Shown: piece by piece, positions 7,951 to 17,365 of the stretch
Position numbering within the stretch: position 1 is the stretch's first letter
Layout of the letters: each line of letters opens with the position of its first letter
Assembly (NCBI GenBank): GCA_947589045.1
Contig: CANQBQ010000014.1
Location: 1-63,779 of the forward strand
Direction: 5' to 3'
Length of the DNA stretch: 63,779 nucleotides
DNA from: an uncultured Clostridia bacterium
GTDB lineage: Bacteria; Bacillota; Clostridia; Monoglobales; Monoglobaceae
Notes under the pieces: model-generated
The model's input: only the letters and a program-made list of their open reading frames with translations
What the model was told of the DNA's origin: nothing
Databases searched by the model: none
Made by a program: the position numbers and the translations under genes

Positions 7951-10053
7951 TTATTCGGTCGAGAGCTTTCTTATAAGCGCGCCTACGTCGATAGGCTTTG
8001 CGATAAAGTCGTCCATTCCGCTTGACATAGCCTTTTCTCTGTCCTCCGGCAGGGAATTTGCGGTGCAGGCGAAAATGCGAACGGTCTTTGCGTCGGGTCT
8101 CTTTAATTCGCGTATGGCTTTTGTGGCTTCAAAACCGTCCATTTCGGGCATAAGCAAATCCATAAGTATAACTCCGAAGGTGTGCGGCTCGGAGCTGCAA
8201 AATGTCTCAAGCGCCTTTTTTCCGTTTTCCGCAAGCGTCGCTTCAAAGCCATACTCCTCCAGCAAGCTGAGGATTATTTCGCCGTTTAGTTCGTTGTCCT
8301 CCGCGACCAGAATACGCGGATGCTTTGTATTGTCGGGCTGCTCCAAAACGTCTTTTTGGGGCAGTACGTCTGGCTTTGCGGCAAACGTAAACGTAAACGA
8401 ACTGCCCTCCCCCTTTCGGCTGGTAAAGGTCAGGTCGCCGCCCATAAGGATTGCCAGACGGCGGCTTATCGGCAGACCCAGCCCCGTGCCCTGATTTCCC
8501 TTTGAAACGGTGTCAAGCTCCTGAGCGAACGTGTCAAAAATATGTTTTTGGAATTTTTCGCTCATTCCGCTGCCCGTGTCGGTTACGGTCGCGGAGGTGA
8601 GCACGGTTTCGTCGTAGAGCAGCTCCTGCTTTATCGAAAGAGTAACCTTGCCGCCCTTGGGCGTAAATTTTCGCGCATTGTCCAAAAGACTCAGCAAAAC
8701 CTGCTGTATGCGTACTTCGTCGCCGAGAACGCACGGGAACACAAGGTCATAATCGCTGATGTATTCAATTCCTTTGGCGGACATCGCGTTTTCGGTGATT
8801 GAGTCAACCGTGTTCAGCACCAGCTTGAGGTCTACGGGGCGCAGTACCAGCTCGAGGTTTTGCGCTTGCAGACTTGACATATCAAACATATCGTTAATGA
8901 GCGACATAAGATAGTTGGAGGTAAGTGTGGACTGCCTCAGATATTCTTTCAGCTTTTCGGGGTCGTCGGAGTTTTGCGACATAAGATGATTAAGACCGAT
9001 AAGACCGTTCAGCGGAGTCCGTATTTCGTGGCTCATAGTGGACAAAAACTGATTTTTAATTCTGTCGTTTGCTTTGTTTTCGGTAAAGCGTAAGTGCATA
9101 CGGATAAGAAGTACCGTAAGCAGAATAATGAGAAAAACGGCAATCGCCATAGTCCTCACGGCGTGACGGTAACGGTAGAGGAAGTCCGAGAACGTGTAGC
9201 GGTACGGATTTTCCATAATCGCCTGTATGGTGTAGCTTCCGATTTCGTCCTCGGGTATAGCCGCTATGGTTTTGTTGAGAATATCTATAAGTATGCGTCC
9301 GTCCTCGGTGTCGGGTCCTTCTCCGCCTCCGAATGCAACGACAGCCGAAAAGCAAAGTCTGTCGTCAAGCCCCGGTACGGGAATGACATTGAGCTTTTCG
9401 TAAATTGGCTTGGAGATCCAGTATTCAACAACATATTGATTTTGAATCATAAGGTCGGCTTCCCCCGAATTTACCGCATCGAAGCAGGCGGAAACAGAGG
9501 GGTAGTCAACAGGGTCAAAGTTCGGATAAGACTTGGCGAGAACCTTTTTGATGGTCTGCGAGCCCGTGGAGATTGCGACCGAAAATCTGGAGCCGCTTTT
9601 AAACTCAAAGCCCTTGCGCGCCACCACGACCTTGCGGCTTGAAAGATACGGCTCGCTGATTAAGATACCGCGGGCGTTTTTGTTCTCATCGTTGTACTCA
9701 ACGCTCGACACAAGGTCAAGCTCATTACCTAAAAGATAATCGTATGTGATTTCACCCTCGGGAAGCGGCACATACTCAAATTCCAAGCCGCATATATCGC
9801 TCACGCGGTCGAATATGTAACGTGATATTCCCGCAAGCTCTCCGTTTTGATCCGAAAAAGAAACGGGTATGCGGTCTTGAACATAGCCTATTCTGAGAGA
9901 TTTATGTGACGCTATGTAGCGTTCTTCCTCAGGAGTAAGCTGCAATACGCTCTGCTCGTCTGCGGCGCAGACCCGCGCGCCGAAAACGCCGCTCAGTGCC
10001 GAAAAAGCAATAAACAATGCGGGTATCAGGCTGAAAAACCTGCGTACCACCAT
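7951..10053 (-). CDS. Hybrid sensor histidine kinase with periplasmic-binding-type sensor domain
   Basis: A 700-residue BvgS/EvgS-like kinase. In order: signal peptide or first membrane segment (residues 5-31); an extracellular SBP_bac_3 domain (about 45-285), the fold of amino-acid-binding proteins; a membrane span (about 300-318); a HisKA domain with phospho-acceptor His342 in MSHEIRTPLNG; a HATPase domain with the N box around 459, a DTGSGMS G1 box and GTGLGLPIS; and a receiver domain with Asp632 in ILMDLLMPEMDG. ATG at 10053 is chosen because AAAGGGGAG sits 9-10 bases upstream. No Hpt domain or DNA-binding response regulator lies nearby, so its output is elsewhere or unknown. The ligand is probably a small solute. 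Confidence 0.9.
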   Translation of the reverse strand: MVVRRFFSLIPALFIAFSALSGVFGARVCAADEQSVLQLTPEEERYIASHKSLRIGYVQDRIPVSFSDQNGELAGISRYIFDRVSDICGLEFEYVPLPEGEITYDYLLGNELDLVSSVEYNDENKNARGILISEPYLSSRKVVVARKGFEFKSGSRFSVAISTGSQTIKKVLAKSYPNFDPVDYPSVSACFDAVNSGEADLMIQNQYVVEYWISKPIYEKLNVIPVPGLDDRLCFSAVVAFGGGEGPDTEDGRILIDILNKTIAAIPEDEIGSYTIQAIMENPYRYTFSDFLYRYRHAVRTMAIAVFLIILLTVLLIRMHLRFTENKANDRIKNQFLSTMSHEIRTPLNGLIGLNHLMSQNSDDPEKLKEYLRQSTLTSNYLMSLINDMFDMSSLQAQNLELVLRPVDLKLVLNTVDSITENAMSAKGIEYISDYDLVFPCVLGDEVRIQQVLLSLLDNARKFTPKGGKVTLSIKQELLYDETVLTSATVTDTGSGMSEKFQKHIFDTFAQELDTVSKGNQGTGLGLPISRRLAILMGGDLTFTSRKGEGSSFTFTFAAKPDVLPQKDVLEQPDNTKHPRILVAEDNELNGEIILSLLEEYGFEATLAENGKKALETFCSSEPHTFGVILMDLLMPEMDGFEATKAIRELKRPDAKTVRIFACTANSLPEDREKAMSSGMDDFIAKPIDVGALIRKLSTE

Positions 10054-10168
10054 ATCGACCACTCCCCTTTAAATTCGGCTTACGGAAAAATCAATTCCGA
10101 ATTTCCTTAATTTATATATATCAATATATTAAGTATGAACTAAAACAAAGGATTTGTCAACTTTAAAC

Positions 10169-11497
10169 TTATTTTAACTCCTCCGCGTATTTTAAAAGCG
10201 TGCTCTTTTCGTTTTCAAGCTTTCCGTCCAGCACCGCGCTTAAAAGCTCGTTTAAAATTTCGCCTATGCGCGCTCCCGCGGGAATACCGAGCGCCATTAA
10301 GTCTCTGCCGTTTACGGCGAGTGACTTCAGGGAGAAGCATTCGTCATCGGCGATAATTTCGTCTATGATTTTTTCACACTCCGCAAGAGTCGTCAGCCTG
10401 TCGCGCCATTCCTCGCTCTGGGCGAGATTGTCGGCACGCTTAAGGTCTATAAGCCGCCTGAGCCCCGTCTCTCCGTATCTGCCGAGCCAACGCTTCAAAA
10501 GAGGGCGGCTTGGCGTTATATCGTCGTCGTGGTGAAGCACAAGAGAGCAAACCTCGGAAATCGTCGCCCCGTCACAGCGCAGTCTGTTTAAAACGTTCCG
10601 CGCGGTTATTTCGCTCTGCTTCGCGTGTCCTTTAAAATGCCCCACCCCGTTTTCGTCGAGCGTGAACACGGCGGGCTTTCCTATGTCGTGGAACAGCGCG
10701 GCAAGGCGCGAGACTTTGTTCGCCTCGGAGTTTTCGACAACTTTAACGGTATGCCTCCATACGTCGAGATAGTGATGATAGTTCCGCTGGTCAAAGTCAA
10801 ACATAGGCTTGATTTCGGGTATGAACACCGCGAAAACGTCGCGGTATTCGAGCAGTACCTCGCCCGCGCCGTCTCCGATAATCAGCTTGTTAAATTCGGC
10901 GGATATTCGCTCTGCGGCGATGTTTTTCAAAAGCTGTCGGCAGAGATGTATCGCCTCGGCTGTCCTTTTTTCGATTTTAAATCCGAGCACCGATGCAAAA
11001 CGCAGTGCACGCAAAATTCTCAGAGCGTCCTCGTTAAAACGCTCGGACGGCTCTCCTATACAGCGCACGCACTTTTTTTGTATATCCGAAATTCCTCCGA
11101 ATTCGTCGGTTATGCCGCTTTCGGGGTTGAAGCAAATTGCGTTCATTGTAAAATCGCGCCGCGATAAATCTTCGCGCAGGGTGCGCGTAAACCGCACCTC
11201 GCTCGGGTGCCTGTTGTCGGCGTATTCACCGTCGATGCGGTAGGTCGTTATTTCAATCGGCATACCGTCCGCGACGACCGTCACGGTGCCGTGCTTTATT
11301 CCCGTTTCGACAACGCGGTACCCGCCGAATACCTCCTTAACCTGCTGAGGGAGCGCCGAGGTGGTGACGTCCCAGTCCTCCGGCTCAAGCCCCATAATGC
11401 TGTCACGCGTACAGCCGCCGACCGCGTAAGCCTCGTAACCCGCACCGCACAACGCTTTTATAATCTTATCCACCTTGTCGGGCAGCCGTATTGTCAA
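10169..11497 (-). CDS. cca: CCA-adding tRNA nucleotidyltransferase with HD domain
   Basis: Adds or repairs the 3' CCA end of tRNAs. A 442-residue class II nucleotidyltransferase. The N-terminal head has the YAVGGCTRDSIMG nucleotide-binding motif, the metal-binding EDWDVTT (two acidic residues) and the RRDFTMNAI motif. An HD domain follows with LFHDIGKP. The start is taken as TTG at 11497, since a GAGGTG site lies 6 bases upstream; ATG at 11521 and GTG at 11506 have none. Because many tRNAs need CCA addition or repair, this is a housekeeping gene. It is transcribed divergently from the radical SAM gene. Confidence 0.92.
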   Translation of the reverse strand: MTIRLPDKVDKIIKALCGAGYEAYAVGGCTRDSIMGLEPEDWDVTTSALPQQVKEVFGGYRVVETGIKHGTVTVVADGMPIEITTYRIDGEYADNRHPSEVRFTRTLREDLSRRDFTMNAICFNPESGITDEFGGISDIQKKCVRCIGEPSERFNEDALRILRALRFASVLGFKIEKRTAEAIHLCRQLLKNIAAERISAEFNKLIIGDGAGEVLLEYRDVFAVFIPEIKPMFDFDQRNYHHYLDVWRHTVKVVENSEANKVSRLAALFHDIGKPAVFTLDENGVGHFKGHAKQSEITARNVLNRLRCDGATISEVCSLVLHHDDDITPSRPLLKRWLGRYGETGLRRLIDLKRADNLAQSEEWRDRLTTLAECEKIIDEIIADDECFSLKSLAVNGRDLMALGIPAGARIGEILNELLSAVLDGKLENEKSTLLKYAEELK

Positions 11498-11550
11498 AAC
11501 TTTCACCTCACATATTATCAAAAAAAGTGTTTAAATTTTTCAAAAATAAC

Positions 11551-11579
11551 TTGATTTTTCGTTTATCCTATGCTAAAAT
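11551..11579 (+). promoter_or_regulatory. Sigma-A promoter for the radical SAM/TIGR03915 pair
   Basis: TTGATT at 11551, a 17-nt spacer and TAAAAT at 11574, about 75 bases before the GTG start. Confidence 0.65.
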
Positions 11580-11655
11580 AATTATAACATTGATTTATGA
11601 AAAATGCAACACAGGCGTTTTGCGGCGGCTGAATAAGAAACGGAGGTGGGCGGAC

Positions 11656-12981
11656 GTGGACGCGCTTGAAAAGCTTGAAATTTTGACAGATGCGGCAAAG
11701 TATGACGTGTCGTGCGCGTCGAGCGGAAGCTCCCGCGGCGGCAAATCGGCGGCGGAGCGGGGCGCGAGTATGGGAAGCGCGATGAAGTCGGGCATATGCC
11801 ACTCGTTTTCGGGCGACGGAAGATGTATTTCACTACTGAAAATTTTAGCGTCCAACTGCTGTATTTACGACTGCAAATATTGCGTCAACCGCCGCTCCAA
11901 CGACGTGCCGCGCACTACGTTTACCGCGCGGGAAATAGCTGAGCTGACGATAAACTTTTACAAGCGAAACTATATCGAGGGGCTGTTTTTATCGTCAGGC
12001 GTCGTGAAAAATCCCGACTACACAATGGAGCTAATATGCGAGGCGGTGCGCCTGCTTCGTGAGGAATACGGATTCGCGGGGTACATTCACGCGAAAACTG
12101 TTCCGGGAGCCGACCCGCTTCTTATAAAAAAACTCGGACTTATGGCGGACAGAATATCGGTAAACATCGAGATGCCGAGCGAGGAGAGCCTTAAAACCTT
12201 CGCGCCCGACAAGTCGAGAAACAGTATTTTAAAGCCGATGGGTCAGATTTCTGGCGGAATTAAAGAGAACAGGCACGAGCTTGCCCTTTATAAATCCGCG
12301 CCGAAATTCGCGCCGGCGGGTCACTCGACTCAGATGATAATAGGCGCGAGCCCCGAGACGGATTTGCGGATAATAAAGCTCACCGAGGGGCTTTACAAAA
12401 AGTATAACTTAAAGCGTGTGTATTTTTCAGCGTATGTTCCGGTCGGCAATCACCCCGCGCTTCCGCATACCAAGCCTCCGCTTATGCGTGAGCACAGGCT
12501 TTATCAGGCGGATTGGCTTTTGAGGTTTTACGGCTTCCGCGCCGACGAAATTCTGACCGAGGAAAACCCGAATTTCAACGAGCTTTTGGACCCGAAATGC
12601 ACTTGGGCGATAAATCACCCCGAGCTTTTCCCCGTCGAGGTCAACCGCGCCGATTACAATATGCTTTTGCGCGTTCCGGGCGTCGGCGTGAGGTCTGCGA
12701 AAAGGATAGTGAGCGCGCGCAGGTACGGCAGACTCGACTTCGCCAACCTTAAAAAGATGGGCGTGGTGCTCAAACGCGCGCGGTATTTTTTGGTGTGCGG
12801 CGGAAAATATTTGGACGGAATTACGGTAGACCAAAAGAACATAGAGCGGAATATGCTTGCCGACGCGGCTATGTCTCCGCAAAACGCGAAGAAGAACACC
12901 GCTCAGCTTTCGATGTTTGACGAGCAGTTTGTGCTTCCGACGAAGAACGAGGTTATGAAAAGCATTACGGGAGAGCTTTAA
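11656..12981 (+). CDS. Putative DNA modification/repair radical SAM protein (TIGR03916 type)
   Basis: A 441-residue radical SAM protein. The [4Fe-4S] motif is the CxxxCxxC in the segment CIYDCKYCVNR (about residue 70). The C-terminal part has a helix-hairpin-helix segment (LLRVPGVGVRSAKRIV) typical of DNA-binding repair proteins. The family is known from sequence only and is always paired with a DUF4130/TIGR03915 protein, which in some bacteria is fused to a uracil-DNA glycosylase. GTG at 11656 is chosen because GGAGGTG lies 7 bases upstream. The next gene starts 4 bases after the stop, so the two are surely co-expressed. The reaction is unknown. Confidence 0.9.
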   Translation: MDALEKLEILTDAAKYDVSCASSGSSRGGKSAAERGASMGSAMKSGICHSFSGDGRCISLLKILASNCCIYDCKYCVNRRSNDVPRTTFTAREIAELTINFYKRNYIEGLFLSSGVVKNPDYTMELICEAVRLLREEYGFAGYIHAKTVPGADPLLIKKLGLMADRISVNIEMPSEESLKTFAPDKSRNSILKPMGQISGGIKENRHELALYKSAPKFAPAGHSTQMIIGASPETDLRIIKLTEGLYKKYNLKRVYFSAYVPVGNHPALPHTKPPLMREHRLYQADWLLRFYGFRADEILTEENPNFNELLDPKCTWAINHPELFPVEVNRADYNMLLRVPGVGVRSAKRIVSARRYGRLDFANLKKMGVVLKRARYFLVCGGKYLDGITVDQKNIERNMLADAAMSPQNAKKNTAQLSMFDEQFVLPTKNEVMKSITGEL

Positions 12982-12985
12982 GACT

Positions 12986-13765
12986 ATGGAGTGTATTACG
13001 GACAACAACCGAAACGGAATTATATATACCTACGACGGCACGTTCGACGGCTTTTTGTGCTGTGTTTTCAGAGCGTACAGCACAAAACGCTTTCCGGGTA
13101 AAATCGCGCGCTACGGCACGGTGACGCCGAGCATTTTCGATGAGGTGGCGAATATTCAGACTGGCAGAGCCGAGGCGGAGCGGGTATATGAGGGGATAAG
13201 GAAAAATATTTCGGGCAAGGCGCTCTACTATGCGTATCTCGCGTTTATGACCGAGCGGGAGGGTATGGAGGACGATATTTTTGAATTTCTGCGGCTGGGC
13301 TTTAAATACGGCGGCAGAGTTTTGAGTATGATGAACAACGACGCGGTGCTTTCGGTCGTGAAGCTCAAAGAAAAGGCTTATCGCGAGGCGGATAAGCTGT
13401 TCGGATTTTTGCGGTTCGAGGAGCTCGAAGGCGGCATTTACTACGCCGAGCTTGAGCCCGACAACAACATACTCGAGCTTTTGGCGAAGCATTTTGAGGA
13501 CAGGTTCCCCAACCGCCGCTTTATAATTTGCGATAAGGGGCGGGGACTGAGCGCGGTCTACGACGCTCGGGAGCTTACCCTGCTTCGCGGTATGCCCGAA
13601 AATCTGCCGCCGCGCTCCGAGAGCGAGGCGGAGTACCGCAGGCTTTGGAAGGTCTTTTACGACGCGGTGGAAATAAAGGAGCGGCACAATCCCAAGCTGC
13701 GAAGGTCTATGATGCCGAAAAAATATCATAAATATATAACCGAATTAAGACGCTTCCCCGATTGA
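12986..13765 (+). CDS. TIGR03915 family putative DNA repair protein (DUF4130)
   Basis: A 259-residue cytoplasmic protein, partner of the preceding radical SAM protein. It begins with the family's YTYDGTFDGFLCCVFRAY segment and continues with the DUF4130 helical region (LAFMTEREGMEDDIFEFL, then LRFEELEGGIYYAELEPDNNIL). In this genome it is not fused to a glycosylase domain. The ATG is 4 bases after the upstream stop and has a weak GAGAG site, consistent with translational coupling. Function is unknown; a role with the radical SAM enzyme in nucleic-acid repair is the family-level inference. Confidence 0.88.
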   Translation: MECITDNNRNGIIYTYDGTFDGFLCCVFRAYSTKRFPGKIARYGTVTPSIFDEVANIQTGRAEAERVYEGIRKNISGKALYYAYLAFMTEREGMEDDIFEFLRLGFKYGGRVLSMMNNDAVLSVVKLKEKAYREADKLFGFLRFEELEGGIYYAELEPDNNILELLAKHFEDRFPNRRFIICDKGRGLSAVYDARELTLLRGMPENLPPRSESEAEYRRLWKVFYDAVEIKERHNPKLRRSMMPKKYHKYITELRRFPD

Positions 13766-13861
13766 CGGGCGAGCGTCTTAATTTTTCGGCGCGGCTTTGC
13801 GGGACTTTGGGCGAATAAGACGAATAAAATGTATAATCGACAAAAAAATAACAATATCTTA

Positions 13862-13890
13862 TTGACTTGTCGGAAATTTAGATATATAAT
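13862..13890 (+). promoter_or_regulatory. Sigma-A promoter for serC-serA
   Basis: TTGACT at 13862, a 17-nt spacer and a consensus TATAAT at 13885. The leader is only about 50 nt, which rules out a T-box or similar large riboswitch. Confidence 0.88.
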
Positions 13891-13948
13891 ACTTAATTAT
13901 CAATTATTTAATAAATTAAATTTTATATGTTTTAGGAGGCTTATATCA

Positions 13949-15031
13949 ATGAGCAGAGTTTATAATTTTTCGGCGGGACCGTCTATGCTCCCCCTTGAAG
14001 TCTTGGAGCGCGCACAGCGTGAAATGCTTGACTGCAACGGAAGCGGACAGTCGGTTATGGAAATGAGCCACAGGAGCAGCGAGTATCAGGCTATTATTGA
14101 CGAGGCGGAGGCACTTTTCCGCGAGGTTTTGTCGATACCCGACAATTATAAGGTTATGTTTTTGCAGGGCGGCGCATCGACGCAGTTTGCCATGGTTCCG
14201 CTCAATCTCGGCAACAAGACCAAGACGGCGGATTATATAACAACGGGTCAGTGGGCTAAAAAGGCGCTCGCTCAGGCTAAGGCGTACGTTACCGCAAACG
14301 AGATTGCTTCGTCGGCGGACGCTACTTTCAACTATATCCCCAAGGTTGACAAGAGTATGCTCACCCCGAATGCGGACTATCTCCATATTACTTACAACAA
14401 TACCATTTACGGAACGCACTACAACAATATGCCCGACTTTGGCGACGCGACAGTAGTTGCGGATATGTCGTCCTCGATTTTGTCCGAACCGGTTGACATA
14501 AACAAGTTCGGACTTATCTACGCGGGCGCGCAGAAGAATATGGGACCCGCGGGCGTTACGGCTGTTATCGCGCGTGAGGATTTGATTGGCAATGCGATGG
14601 AGATTACTCCGATAATGCTCAGATACGACACTCACTCTGAGAACGGTTCGATGTATAACACGCCTCCGACGTACGGCATATACATCTGCAAGCTCGTGTT
14701 TGAGTGGGTTAAAAATCTCGGCGGCGTTAAGGCTATGAACGAGATAAATGTTGAGAAGGCAAAGATACTCTACGACTTCCTTGACAATTCAAAGATGTTC
14801 AAGGGCACGGTTGTTCCCGAGGACCGTTCGATTATGAACGTGCCGTTTGTCACCGACTCCGACGAGCTTAACAAGAAGTTTATCGCTGAGTCGAAGGCGG
14901 CGGGCTTTATCAACCTTAAGGGACACAGAACAGTCGGCGGTATGCGCGCAAGTATATACAACGCTATGCCGATTGAGGGCGTTAAGGCTCTGGTTGACTT
15001 TATGACTAAGTTTGAAAAGGAAAACGCGTAA
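13949..15031 (+). CDS. serC: Phosphoserine aminotransferase
   Basis: PLP enzyme that converts 3-phosphohydroxypyruvate plus glutamate to phosphoserine in serine synthesis. The 360-residue protein has the class V aminotransferase fold with VYNFSAGPSMLP at the N-terminus, the GGASTQFAMVP phosphate-binding segment and the PLP lysine in the motif GAQKNMGPAG (about residue 196). ATG at 13949 follows AGGAGG by 12 bases. A longer frame upstream (from 13829) would cross the promoter and is not coding. serA follows after 34 bases. No serB is nearby. Confidence 0.96.
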   Translation: MSRVYNFSAGPSMLPLEVLERAQREMLDCNGSGQSVMEMSHRSSEYQAIIDEAEALFREVLSIPDNYKVMFLQGGASTQFAMVPLNLGNKTKTADYITTGQWAKKALAQAKAYVTANEIASSADATFNYIPKVDKSMLTPNADYLHITYNNTIYGTHYNNMPDFGDATVVADMSSSILSEPVDINKFGLIYAGAQKNMGPAGVTAVIAREDLIGNAMEITPIMLRYDTHSENGSMYNTPPTYGIYICKLVFEWVKNLGGVKAMNEINVEKAKILYDFLDNSKMFKGTVVPEDRSIMNVPFVTDSDELNKKFIAESKAAGFINLKGHRTVGGMRASIYNAMPIEGVKALVDFMTKFEKENA

Positions 15032-15065
15032 GATATTGAACGCATTAACATAGGAGGCTATAACA

Positions 15066-16223
15066 TTGTATAAAATTCAGCTTTTAAACAAAATTTCCAA
15101 GACCGGTCTTGCCGTTTTGGACGACAAATATACCTTCGGAGAGGAAGTTGAAAATCCCGACGGTATCATACTCAGGAGCTTTTCGATGCACGATATGGAG
15201 CTGCCCAAGAGCCTTTCGGCGGTAGCTCGTGCCGGAGCGGGAGTCAACAATATCCCGATTGACAAGTGCAGCGAGCAGGGCATAGTTGTTTTCAACACTC
15301 CCGGCGCGAACGCAAACGCGGTAAAAGAGCTTGTTCTGACCGCACTTTTGCTCTCGTCGAGAAAAATCGTGCAGGGTATCGAGTGGGCTAAGACTCTTGT
15401 GGGACAAGAGGGCGTCGGCAAGCTCGTTGAAAAGGGCAAGTCGAATTTCGTCGGACCCGAGATTGCGGGCAAGACACTCGGCGTTATCGGTCTCGGCGCG
15501 ATAGGCGTAAGAGTTGCAAACGCGGCTCATCATCTCGATATGGAGATTTTGGGTTACGACCCGTTTTTGTCGGTTGACTCCGCATGGCACCTGACCAGAT
15601 TTGCACATAAGGCTAACGATATTGACACTGTTCTTGCGGACAGCGATTATGTGACAATTCACGTTCCCGCAACAAAGGACACAAAGGGAATGTTTAACGC
15701 GGAGAGCATCGCAAAGATGAAAAAGGGTGCGAGACTGCTCAACTTTTCGCGCGGCGAGCTGGTTGACGAGGAGGCGGTTCTTGCGGCTCTGGAGAGCGGA
15801 CAGCTTTCGTGCTATATAACCGACTTCGCGACCGACGCTCTTTTGAAGAACGACAAGGTTATCGTAATGCCCCACCTCGGCGCATCGACTCCCGAAAGCG
15901 AGGAAAACTGCGCTGTTATGGCGGCTAAGGAAATCAAGGACTTCCTCGAAAACGGAAATATCAAAAATTCGGTCAACTTCCCGAACTGCGACCTCGGTGT
16001 TGTGAACGGCACAAGAGTTACGATAGCGCATAAGAATATTCCGAATATGCTCAACCAGATTTCAAACGTGTTCTCTAAGGAGAGCGTTAACATTGAGAAT
16101 ATGGTTAATAAGAGCAAGGGAAACTACGCATATACAATGCTCGACGTGGCGGAGTTCAAGGACGACGCGCTCGGTGAGCTTGAAGCGATAGACGGAGTTA
16201 TAAAAGTAAGAGTTTATAAATAA
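15066..16223 (+). CDS. serA: D-3-phosphoglycerate dehydrogenase
   Basis: Oxidises 3-phosphoglycerate with NAD in the first step of serine synthesis. The 385-residue protein shows the NAD-binding GVIGLGAIGVRVANAA motif (about residue 140), the catalytic His in MPHLGASTPES, and a C-terminal ACT domain (about residues 320-385) that usually gives feedback control by serine. It lacks the intervening ASB domain of longer SerA forms. The start is TTG at 15066, set by an AGGAGG site 8 bases upstream. It is the second gene of the serCA operon. Confidence 0.95.
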   Translation: MYKIQLLNKISKTGLAVLDDKYTFGEEVENPDGIILRSFSMHDMELPKSLSAVARAGAGVNNIPIDKCSEQGIVVFNTPGANANAVKELVLTALLLSSRKIVQGIEWAKTLVGQEGVGKLVEKGKSNFVGPEIAGKTLGVIGLGAIGVRVANAAHHLDMEILGYDPFLSVDSAWHLTRFAHKANDIDTVLADSDYVTIHVPATKDTKGMFNAESIAKMKKGARLLNFSRGELVDEEAVLAALESGQLSCYITDFATDALLKNDKVIVMPHLGASTPESEENCAVMAAKEIKDFLENGNIKNSVNFPNCDLGVVNGTRVTIAHKNIPNMLNQISNVFSKESVNIENMVNKSKGNYAYTMLDVAEFKDDALGELEAIDGVIKVRVYK

Positions 16224-16816
16224 GATAAGCTTCGTTTTTTCCGCACTGCCGTGCGGGCGGGACGTCGAGGGCGCCGTCCGCGTCAGAACAAGCTACGCAT
16301 ACACGCTTTTAAAAATAAATTTTAAAAGCTAAGTAGCTTCGCTGTTCTTCCTTATCGACAAAAATCATTGGATTTTTGTCGAAGAGGATCAATCGCGCGA
16401 AAAAGCGTAGATTTTCCGAATAGGAAAATCGGAGCGCAAAGCGCGAGTTGTGACGATGTAGGGTGCGGCGCCCCGACGCACCGAACTAAATCGGAAAACA
16501 CGCGGCAAAAACCCAAGGACGGTAAAGTTGTAACCTAATTTTACCGTTTCTGATTAAGTTTTCGTATAAGTACATCAGCGAGCGGGCGAACACGGTTCGC
16601 CCCTACGACAATAAAAAATAAAGCATGCGGCGAAGCCGCATAGGGCTCCCAAAAAGCGACTTGCGCTTTTTGGGAAAGAGTACCCAACGGGGCACAATTC
16701 ACACTAAATTCGCAAGCAAATAGCTTGCTCATTAAGTGTTCATTCGAAGCGACTGCTCGAAAGCGCGCCTTTGCCCGAACAGGGCAAAGCAAGCAAAAAG
16801 GGCGTGTCGCGACGAC
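16224..16816. repeat. Mosaic intergenic repeat, copy A
   Basis: This 590-base region has no coding content and is a patchwork of short hairpins. Four blocks recur near 20.8-21.2 kb: A1 16279-16381, A2 16458-16482, A3 16584-16606 and A4 16648-16749. A1, A2 and A4 match B1, B2 and B4 in inverted orientation with high identity. A3 is a self-complementary GGGCGAAC...GTTCGCCC element found in both copies. A1 contains two hairpins (around a TTTTAAAA-type core and a CGACAAAAATC stem), and A4 contains a CCCAAAAAGC hairpin. It lies between serA and rnpB. Confidence 0.8.
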
Positions 16817-17156
<340 letters not shown>

Positions 17157-17171
17157 ATTTTATTAAAAACA

Positions 17172-17206
17172 ACGGCTCCCGCATTTCGCGGGAGCCGTGA
17201 TTTTTT
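17172..17206 (+). terminator. Rho-independent terminator of rnpB
   Basis: An 11-bp GC-rich stem (17172-17182 with 17188-17198) followed by GATTTTTT. Confidence 0.92.
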
Positions 17207-17283
17207 ATGTTTATAATAATTTTATCACGGATTTTAACTAAAGTCTACGGTAAATTTCGCGCGACCTTATATTATTCGCGTTG

Positions 17284-17312
17284 TTGACAAAATTTACCGT
17301 GTGTGATAAAAT
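17284..17312 (+). promoter_or_regulatory. Sigma-A promoter for putP
   Basis: Consensus TTGACA at 17284, a 17-nt spacer and TAAAAT at 17307, about 50 bases before the start codon. Confidence 0.85.
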
Positions 17313-17365
17313 ATTCAAAATAATGTTTTTAATTATTGTATTATCTAACTTGGGAGGAATGTTAA

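Noticed and set aside
13766-13948. T-box or other riboswitch before serC
   Set aside because: The promoter at 13862-13890 leaves only about 50 nt of leader, too short for a T-box.
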